This document shows positions 56,780-64,000 of a DNA stretch of 64,000 bases, in pieces. Source of the DNA: Dioctria linearis (Eukaryota; Arthropoda; Insecta; Diptera; Asilidae). A program made the position numbers and the translations under genes. The stretch's first letter is position 1. The number at the start of each line of letters is the position of its first letter. Below the pieces are notes generated by a model. It worked only from the letters and a program-made list of their open reading frames with translations, did no database searches and was not told the DNA's origin. The stretch is taken from the NCBI GenBank assembly GCA_963930735.1, contig OZ005740.1, forward strand, positions 232,306,050 to 232,370,049, read 5' to 3'.

Positions 56780-57216
56780 GCTGTCTTTTATGTACATTTT
56801 CTCAACCACGCTGCGGCAGCATAGGTGATAAAGGGTTTGACTTCTGCCTTGTATATTACAATCATTATATTTCGCTTGAGTCCCCATGTTGTGCCAGCCA
56901 GTTCCAAAGCGTTAGTGCACTTTTCTGGACTAGCTTATCTATATGTTTGTTGTTCCAACTGAGCTTATCATTGAAGGTTATTCCAAGATATTTAGCATTT
57001 TTGAACATAGGAACCTCCGTGCCAAAGAGGGTAGAGCTTTTTAAATTTTTGGTAAAGGGTAATTGTTGTTTTGCTGGGGTTGGCCGATAGCTTGTGTACA
57101 GCACACCAGTTTTGAACAAAGCTTAGGGCTTCTTGAAGCTGTTTAGAAATCAAGGAGTAATATTTGCCTTTGTTCATGGTAACAAGATCATCAGCGTATC
57201 TGTTTAAACTCATCAT
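56780..57216 (-). pseudogene. LINE RT palm and thumb fragment
   Basis: The minus frame at 56992-57216 reads NRYADDLVTMNKGKYYSLI, then SKQLQEALSFVQNWCAVH and LSANPSKTTITLY. The next frame (56865-57119) reads SSTLFGTEVPMFKNAKYLGI and LSWNNKHIDKLVQKS. Both are standard post-catalytic RT blocks. They are in different frames, so a shift lies near 57,050. Confidence 0.85.
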
Positions 57217-58901
57217 GAATAGCCATAGATATACCTTAAGATATCATAAAATTTTCATAATTAGAAACATTTACAATAGCTAAACATAAGTAACTCACAC
57301 CAGATAATAAAATTCTGCTGAAACTTTGTTTTTCCATAGATCTAATTACGTGCGCACAATTTTTACCTGCAAAGTTTTTGTTATAGGATCCGTCTGATTC
57401 TGGGTGAGAAAATTTCTGCATTAAAAACAATACAATACAATACAAATTTTCACCTGCAAATTTGTGCTCGTACGTAAAGATGTGAATTAAAAATATGAAA
57501 ATATTATATAATTTCCTGTTTTGTTCTCAACTCGATTTTGAGTGTGGGAATATGGTCATCATACCTGTGTGATGGCTCTATAATGTATTAAACAATAAAT
57601 TGAATCCCGATGGGGGCATAATTGTAAAATAATTCAAAGTGAATAGTACGTTTTACTTTTCCCTACATCGTTTTAGCTGGATGCATAGGTATTGTACCTA
57701 AGCATCAATTTCATCAGTGTCACGGTATTGTACCCTGACAAATCAACACTCACAGCGGCTGATAAAAGAATCGGTCGCATAATAAACAGTATCCTTGCGA
57801 TTAAATACCTTGGTTGATTAGTTGAATTAACATGTCGCAAATCAGAGTATTCGAATGCTGAAATTTTAATAATAAATTCTTAAAGTTGTTGAGCTGCGAC
57901 TAAGAATTCCAACTTATAGGCTAAACAACTTATATAGGTTAAATAAACACAAGTGCTTGTTGAGTTATCGACCTTAAAAACTAAATTTTTAATTTGTGAT
58001 ATTATTGTCTTTTAGTAAACCTTCGAATACATTGGACTTGGTTTGAAAAGAGTTGATTGTGATCTATTGGTACGGTCACCAAATTGGGATCGAAGTTCTA
58101 GTTGTGCGTCAAGGTTATTAAATAGAAATAATTAAAAAAACAGATCTTCTACTGTTTTACCAAAAATAGAAATAATGGTTTCTCGACTCATTTTCAAAGT
58201 AGTTTGAAAAAAGGAGAGTAGAGTTATGCTGCGAAGCGATACCAAAAAAGTTAACATAAAAACCTGTTTTGGAGTGCTTTCAAGTACAACTTGTTAACTG
58301 CTTGCTAGATGGCCATAGTTGTAGCTGTTTCAGAATATTGAGCTTGTTCTTTTATACGTAGAACAAATCAGGTTAGTTGAGTTGAGTTTCTTTAAAGCTT
58401 TGATGATGACGTTGTTCGAACCAAACCGATTCGAATATATTTTTTAGCACACAAATTCTGAAAAGAAAACATACTGAAATAAAGCATCAAAATTTTAAGT
58501 ATTTGTCATCTAGATAACATGTTGCACAAATACAATACAAAAGTATAGCCTCATCGAGTAGATTAAATTAAAATCATTATCATATGATTGAACCGTTAGA
58601 TTCGTGCTAAAAACAATTCCTGAAAAGGGAACATATTAAATATACCATGCTAAAATTGAGTTCTGAAAACAAAATGAATTCAATCTAATTACAATTTTCT
58701 CAAAAATTAGGTATGACATCTAACATGCATGCATGCATACAATGCATGGCAGAAATAGGATCAGATCAAGCAGATCAATTTGAACCTCTATCATCATTAC
58801 AAGTACCATCGAACCTGAATTTCTTCTCTACGTGATAGAGATAAAATTTTTTGCAAATATAATTCAAGTTAACACAGCAGCTTGGGTTGCTCTAAAATTC
58901 A
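57217..58901. other. No gene recognised
   Basis: AT-rich. 58,300-58,400 weakly resembles 29,350-29,440. No coding frame with a motif. Confidence 0.45.
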
Positions 58902-59031
58902 TGTTGCTATGCATTTTTGTTCGTTGCTATGTCAATTTTATCGCTGTGCCGTAAGATCACAGCTGCACTGCCAATTCTTGTAATCATGCGCCTCTGCTAC
59001 TCCATCAGTGGTATCGTGTGCAAGCAAGGGC

Positions 59032-59039
59032 TATATAAA
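59032..59039 (+). promoter_or_regulatory. TATA box
   Basis: TATATAAA follows a GGGC step and is about 30 bp upstream of 59,062-59,070, where transcription would be expected to start. The surrounding 58,930-59,030 is less AT-rich than its neighbours. Confidence 0.55.
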
Positions 59040-59085
59040 CGACAGACTAACTGATCTCGATCTCTTTTTGTCTTGGGCATCGCTT

Positions 59086-59094
59086 GAGGTAAGT
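59086..59094 (+). promoter_or_regulatory. Splice-donor match
   Basis: GAG|GTAAGT fits the consensus very well. It lies about 25 bp after the expected transcription start and just before the hairpin array. A second match, CG|GTGAGT, is at 59,585-59,592 just after the array. Use of either is not shown. Confidence 0.4.
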
Positions 59095-59116
59095 TGGCTG
59101 TTTAGGAACAAACATT

Positions 59117-59510
59117 TATATCGGGTATCAACTGATATATCACGGAAATAAACACATCTTATTTCGGGTCTCGACTGAAGTTAAGATATTTACTAACAAT
59201 TATTTCTGGTCTCGACGGAAATAAACGCATCTTACTTCGGGTCTTGAATGAAGATAAGATAACACTTTAAGCCGGGTCTCGACTGACTTAAAGAATATTA
59301 TCTCGGGTTTCGGCTGCGATAATCTTTTACCAACAATCATTTCTGGTCTCGACGGAAATAAACGCATCTTATTTCAGGTCTCGACTGAAGATAAGATAAT
59401 ACTTTAAACCGGGTCTCGACTTCCTTAAAGCATATTATCTTGGGTCTCGACTGAGATAGTATATTACTAACATTAACACTTTATTTCTGGTCTCGACGGT
59501 AATAAAGAAT
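59117..59510 (+). repeat. Array of eleven hairpins with a common loop and different stems
   Basis: Eleven units have their GGT core at 59124, 59167, 59208, 59240, 59275, 59306, 59345, 59377, 59412, 59443 and 59489. Each has an 11-nt loop close to GGGTCTCGACT or TGGTCTCGACG. Stems differ: TATATC/GATATA, ATCTTA..TTC/GAA..TAAGAT, TTATTTC/GAAATAA, CTTTAAG/CTTAAAG, ATTATC/GATAAT. Both arms remain complementary in each unit. Units 3-6 and 7-10 form a higher-order repeat with a period of exactly 137 bp. The loop contains self-complementary TCGA, which could allow loop-loop contacts. Confidence 0.9.
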
Positions 59511-59609
59511 TGCTCTAACCAATGGTTAAAACGAAGAGCCTTAACATTAGCTTAAAGCCAACTCTCAAGTGTCAAGTTGTAGATCGGTGAGTACCAGTCA
59601 CTTGTAACA

Positions 59610-60278
59610 AATTAATATTTATTCATATATCTATTTTATTATATATTTACTCATATATATATTTACATATTATACATTTCTTGTGCATATTTATTAAATA
59701 TCATAATTTATCTTTATTCTATATTAATTTTACATATATATATTTATATGTATTACGCTCTTGACGATTTTATACTGCAACTATTCTGCCAATAAGTGGT
59801 TTCAATGTGATACAAAATTCTCTGACCCAAAACTTATATAATGAGTTTTATCCCAATACAACTATGTTTATAATCATACATTCTAGGTTTGTGGCAATAA
59901 GTGTTTTCTAGTGTATATACATGATCTGATCTTAGTGTGATAATTTATTGAAAGTTAAAACGTAGTGAACAGTGTTTGTTTTCATAAGAAAGTCGACCAC
60001 TGACCTTGATCAAAATTTACCAGTGCATCCATTTCACTAAGTTCAAACTTGCGTGCACGTTCTACTAACGGACAATACAGACGTAACATATTTGGTGTTT
60101 GCATACATACACCTCGGTAGCTAATGCATAATATCTTAATAATCACTTCTAAACTATTCTTCTAAGTATCATAGGTTTCTAAATTATTTTATAATAGTAT
60201 TGAGAGCAAAATGGCTATAATTATAGGATGTATATTTGAAGATATGATTTAATTTTTCTTGTTTTGGTAATTTGGTAG
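59610..60278. other. AT-rich, no gene recognised
   Basis: The 59,620-59,760 part is nearly pure A/T with many ATAT strings. Nothing coding. Confidence 0.5.
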
Positions 60279-60460
60279 AGCAAAATGGATTGAACACCCA
60301 CGCATAATATTAAAAGTTATTTTGATTTTTGCATGTCCATCTGTCCTGTCTGTCTGTCCGCACAATAACCTGAGAATGTGTTTACTTAACTGAAATTTGG
60401 CACACGGCCTTTTAAATATAATTGTACATTTAATTTCGAAAATGGGGCAAATCAGGTGAA
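60279..60460. repeat. Family D fragment, copy 4
   Basis: It matches 17,655-17,840 in the same orientation (GAGCAAAATGGATTG, AAAAGTTATTTTGATTTTTG, TCTGTCTGTCCG, GGGGCAAATCAGG). Terminal repeats are absent. Confidence 0.7.
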
Positions 60461-61899
60461 AGAGTCAAGCGTAGTCCTTAACTGCCAAAATTTGAAAAAG
60501 TGAATACAAAATAGTTTTTGGTTGTGACTCGTGGTCGACAAAAAGTCACTTTCGGTGGCAGTAAGCGCACACGTCCTGTTTTTAAAAACAAACAAAAGGA
60601 TCTCATGAGAATTTTAGAGGCAATGTGTTAATTAAAATTTTCCTGTATTCCTACCGACTCTTGGTTTTGTCTTTTCTTTTCATTAAATACCGCCGCTTTC
60701 CTTTTATTTAGTGTGCTCTTAAATCTTTTCGTATTTGGTCCGCTTAGGGATAGCACTGTGAGGAGGGACTCTTGCCAGTAGAGAAAAAAGAAAGGTAGTC
60801 AACGATTTGTTGAATGTTTGTTGAAGCTGCAAAACTGCCTCTCTCGTATTTCCGCTTATTGTTTTATTATTATTAAAGACGAATCAATCGGCAGGCTTAA
60901 GAGCTGATTAGAATTGTTGTTGATTTCATATGGAAAATGCTGTCTAAAGGGGATTATTGATGGCGCGCAGATATCTTCTAAGACTAAAATTCCGTCTAAA
61001 GGGGGGTTTTATCAAAGTAACTACATTTTCTATTTAAATGATCATATCTCGTTATTTCTGTTGCATGTATCTACCTCCATTGTAATTGGTTTAATCGTAA
61101 CCCCAAACAAAGTCTCAAAAAGAGAGTAGCGGCCCGGTTAGCAGGCGATGTCCACAGTCTCCTTGCCTTGTGTTACTGCAGGAGTTTTTATATAAATTTG
61201 TTCTAGATGCATTTTTTTACAACTATTAGAAAGAAAACATCTTTGGCAGCAATTTGTTTTAACTCCATTTTTCTGTGGAAGCGATTGTTTTAGGCTTTAG
61301 GACCTGATTAAGAAAAAATATCATAAGTCTTCCTCCATGAAGAGTATACAAATATAGTGAGAGTGAGCTCTTACTGCATGGCTGTGGCCGGCCTGTTAAG
61401 GCCTTTTAATGTATCAGTGACTTCGGGCCATCCTATATGTTAATACTCTAAAATATGAGTAACGTAGTAATGAAAATAACTTTCGTAAATGAATTACCTT
61501 AAAAAGTAAAAAATTATTTTTCTTTCTCAGAGACATAAGGTATACACAAGAAAAGCTTCATTGCAAAATAAGAAATGCTAGAACTCAGATTAACCCCCGA
61601 TACTACGTAAGAGATAAGAGCTGTTATCCTCTAACCTTCAAAGCCCATTAGCAGATATTGGTATTCTACAAAACAGAGGATCCCGCTTGTCAGACTTGTG
61701 TTATTATTTTCATTATCTCAGAGGATTGAGTTATCATGTAAGAAGGTTGTGTAGACAGACAAGTGTAATTGAAAATTATAATTTATTAAGTATAAAGGGC
61801 TAAAAAGTCAAAATCTATTATAAATTGTTTTACTAATAAATTAACAGTTGAACCGAGCAATAAATTATAATATAACGCTGATTGAAAATTAGTGATATA
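60461..61899. other. No gene recognised
   Basis: Only short frames, none with a motif. Composition is mixed AT-rich. Confidence 0.5.
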
Positions 61900-61985
61900 C
61901 TATATTCACTGGCTGTGAGGAGTGGGATCACTCCAATCAGTAAGCGATTAACTAACCAGAAATTTAAGCGTTTAATAGACTCATA

Positions 61986-63596
61986 ATGAGCGAATCCAGC
62001 AGCGGGCTAGAGATGGCACTAAAATTACTATCCCAATACTTCTCGCAGGAAGAAATCGAAAAATTAAACAGCGACTTTGTGAAAAACTTTGAAAATTCCA
62101 AAATGGCGGATGATGCCACTATCATTAACGCGCAATCAATTGAACAACTATGGCAGCAGTCGAATATTCTTGACACCAAATCGCCTACCAATATTAATAC
62201 TAATAATTTGAACGAGCGCTTAAAAGAGACGCCAATATTCCAACAAGTAAATACGGGTGACGGAAAAATAACCAAAACGAAGCAAGCAAACAATGCTGAC
62301 TCTACAGGTGGTGACTCCAAATCTAAAGGTACGCACAGTTCCAACGAACCATCTCAAACAAGCTGCAGATGGATTTACCATGCTTAAAGGAATAAGGAAA
62401 AGACGTAGAACAGAGCACTTGTCTAAGAGTGGAGCATCAGAGGAAAACATAACCTCAAAACAGAATAAATTTGCAATACTGGCGGAAACCAGACGACATG
62501 GATGTAGAGGACGAAATTCAACAGATTTCCGAGATAAGTAATAAACAAGTTCTGTATGAAAATAGAAATATAAAAAATACAATTAACTCTAATATTTTAC
62601 AAGAAAAACCAATTAAATTTTACCCTCCTATTTTTATGTTTGGTGTTAACACAAAATTATTAACTTAAATTATTAATAGAACAGCAATACGATTGAATGT
62701 AGTTGATTTAAAAATGAGGTTTGTTAACCTTGAATAAATAAAAACAAGAATTTTTGTAAACAACGTGGGCGTACACGGGGACAAGGTCGCCTTATTTAGA
62801 GACTCTGCAATAGATGCCTTTTCGTTTACTCCCAAAGAGGCTCGTAAAGCTACCATCCTAATCATGGGATTAGACGGGGAAGAAATTTTACAGGACTTGC
62901 ATACCCAAGCGCCTCACGTGAAAATCACGAATGTTTCCAGATTTTCAACTCCTTACTCGACAAAAATAAATATCCCCTTGAACATATTCTCGGTGCAAAT
63001 GGATTCGGAGGAGGACTTGAAGAAAATAGTTCAGATTAGGGTCATTCTCCTCACTACTGTATATTGAGAAAAGAAACGGTCTCAGAATATTCTCATACGG
63101 GTGATTATTGTGCATACAATCCCAGATGTGTCCTATGTGGAGAAAATCATGATTCTTCACACTGCATCTTCTCTGATAAAGACAAGAAAGCCCCCCCCCC
63201 CAATGTGCGCTAACTGTCACTCTAATGGACATCCGGCCAGTTACGGTGGATGTCCTTAGTTCCAGAATAAAAAAAGAGTGCCTAAAAAATAAAATCAAAG
63301 AAAAAACTGCTGAAAGAAGCAACTTTGTAAACAAATCAATAGCGAACTACATCGAGCCCCAATCAACTTTTGCAGACGTGCTAAGAGGAAGCAAAAGCAA
63401 TTCAAACATAGACCCTAAGGTATCAGACTCTAATACATTAAATGATTTCCTAAACGAATCTAACAACCTATTTAAAATTCCTTTTCATGAACTAATAAAA
63501 AAAATCAGAGACTTCTGGCCTAAATATAAAGCCACTAAATCACAGGATGAAAAATCCTTTGCTTGTCTCCAGTTCGCCGCCTCAATAGTAGGGTAA
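61986..63596 (+). pseudogene. LINE ORF1 (Gag-like, PRE_C2HC and zinc knuckles), frameshifted
   Basis: The start ATG at 61,986 opens 133 codons (MSESSSGLEMALKLLSQYF). Other frames then continue with NKFAILAE, KFYPPIFMFGVN (about 62,615-62,655) and FSFTPKEARKATILIMGLDG. LNIFSVQMDSEEDLKKI follows, the last two blocks being of PRE_C2HC type. Cysteine-histidine blocks (CVLCGENHDSSHC and CANCHSNGHPAS) lie near 63,129-63,232, split by an 11-C run at 63,191-63,201. The final frame (63225-63596) ends the ORF. The family binds element RNA in the Jockey group. Confidence 0.75.
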
Positions 63597-63598
63597 TG
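63594..63598 (+). promoter_or_regulatory. TAATG stop-start overlap of ORF1 and ORF2
   Basis: The ORF1 stop TAA and the ORF2 start ATG share one base. Such UAAUG junctions are known to couple translation of the two ORFs in the SART1 LINE. The same use here is inference from sequence. Confidence 0.6.
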
Positions 63599-64000
63599 TC
63601 TGCTTTAACAATTTTCGCACTCAACATAAACTCCCTGGTGTCACACGAGAGGAGACATACCCTTTTGAATATTCTATAAGAGAATAAACCTCTTATCACA
63701 TTTATCTCCGAAACTAGATTAAATAAAAGCATCGTTTATCTCTAAAAGGCTATAACACTATAAGAAATGACCAAAGAAGAGGCACAGCAACGATCCTCAG
63801 TGACAAAGTAAAATTTCATAAAGTAACTTTCAACAGTAGTATTTGCTCTATCTGTCTTATCTCAGTCCCCTTTATAGAAGAAAGTTGAAAGAAGACTAAA
63901 CGAATTTCAAAACAACAACAATCCCCAACAAGCACCAACACACTTTTCTGCAGATAACCCTGTTTCAAATCCCAACAATTTGTCGGTATTTACCACTGAA
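63596..64000 (+). pseudogene. LINE ORF2 start, AP-type endonuclease
   Basis: From the ATG at 63,596 the frame reads MSALTIFALNINSLVSHERR, with the conserved asparagine of the endonuclease N-terminus, then ITFISETRLN with its catalytic-type glutamate. Next, after a stop near 63,678 and a shift near 63,740, comes YNTIRNDQRRGTATI. The later part (from about 63,880) is asparagine- and proline-rich and does not resemble the endonuclease, so a deletion or rearrangement is likely before the edge. Confidence 0.65.

Larger units (their letters stand above)
55330..57216 (-). mobile_element. 5'-truncated LINE with RNase H, split by a MITE
   Basis: The minus strand begins at the RT catalytic motif (YADDLV) near 57,190. 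It continues through the thumb, an RNase H domain and a cysteine-histidine C-terminal region, and ends in a short tail of ATCTA-type repeats (55,333-55,358). RNase H at the C-terminus suggests the I, R1 or LOA group. A 306-bp MITE interrupts it at 56,469-56,774. Confidence 0.85.
58902..59609 (+). other. Promoter-like unit with hairpin array: candidate LTR or non-coding RNA gene
   Basis: The unit holds a TATA box (59,032-59,039), a strong splice-donor match, the hairpin array, AATAAA strings and a second donor match. The ends could be TGTTGC and GTAACA, in LTR style, but no target duplication supports this and no retroviral genes follow. A spliced or unspliced non-coding RNA is the alternative. 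No open frame of note runs through it. Confidence 0.35.
61900..64000 (+). mobile_element. Jockey-like LINE, 5' half, runs off the right edge
   Basis: A short leader (about 61,905-61,985) precedes ORF1 with zinc-finger motifs and then the start of ORF2 with an AP-type endonuclease. The 5' boundary is approximate. The copy keeps its ORF1 start and so is probably close to full length at the 5' end, but frameshifts and a C-run disable it. The RT would lie beyond 64,000. Confidence 0.8.

Noticed and set aside
59117..59510. CRISPR array
   Set aside because: The repeats are evenly spaced, but the parts between loops are complementary stems and not unique spacers. The context is eukaryotic with no cas genes.
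58902..59609. Definite LTR call for the hairpin-array unit
   Set aside because: The TG...CA ends can be chosen but there is no target duplication, primer site or second copy in the window, so it stays a candidate.
61964..62344. 126-codon minus-strand open frame
   Set aside because: It is the antisense shadow of LINE ORF1.

Overview
This window looks like AT-rich, repeat-dense insect nuclear DNA. A fly is my best guess, inferred from the mix of elements and not proven. I find no intact host gene, no rRNA or tRNA gene and no bacterial gene organisation. Almost everything identifiable is a transposable element or a fragment of one, and nearly all coding parts carry stops or frameshifts.

Layout. 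1-3,000 (minus): degraded LINE with DUF4780-like, endonuclease and reverse transcriptase (RT) parts, running off the left edge. 4,000-4,750: weak hAT-like remnant. 5,065-5,178: 114-bp palindrome. 10,330-17,290: BEL/Pao-type complex with an LTR, a primer site matching tRNA-Tyr, gag and protease remains, a second copy of the LTR and its upstream block, and a 5'-truncated LINE inserted in that second LTR with a 7-bp target duplication. 17,587-18,226: TA-flanked non-autonomous element. 19,120-24,070: hAT C-terminus, then a Tc1-like transposon with long repeat-bearing terminal inverted repeats (TIRs), itself split by a 494-bp MITE that recurs at 23.6-24.1 kb. 24,505-29,306: three-copy dispersed repeat, a T-rich stretch and a pogo/Tigger-like transposase. 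30,360-32,158: another LINE. 34,839-35,137: long-TIR MITE. 35,703-36,124: pogo-like C-terminus. 36,590-37,015: solo gypsy LTR. 37,935-38,665: hAT fragment broken by a foldback-like element. 42,846-44,535: more dispersed repeats and a MITE with 40-bp TIRs and an 8-bp target duplication. 45,565-45,890: THAP-domain remnant. 47,183-53,351: full-length Ty3/gypsy element with both LTRs but a broken gag and pol. 55,330-57,216 (minus): LINE fragment with RNase H, split by a MITE flanked by TAA. 58,902-59,609: promoter-like block with a hairpin array. 61,900-64,000: 5' part of a Jockey-like LINE running off the right edge.

The most unusual structure is at 59,117-59,510. Eleven consecutive imperfect palindromes share an 11-nt loop related to GGGTCTCGACT, but their stem sequences differ while both arms stay complementary. 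Four of them form a higher-order unit repeated at exactly 137 bp. The array lies downstream of a TATA box and between two good splice-donor matches. A second, simpler hairpin array with one compensatory change lies in the BEL-type LTR. The window otherwise reads as nested insertions, and several can be ordered in time from their target duplications.
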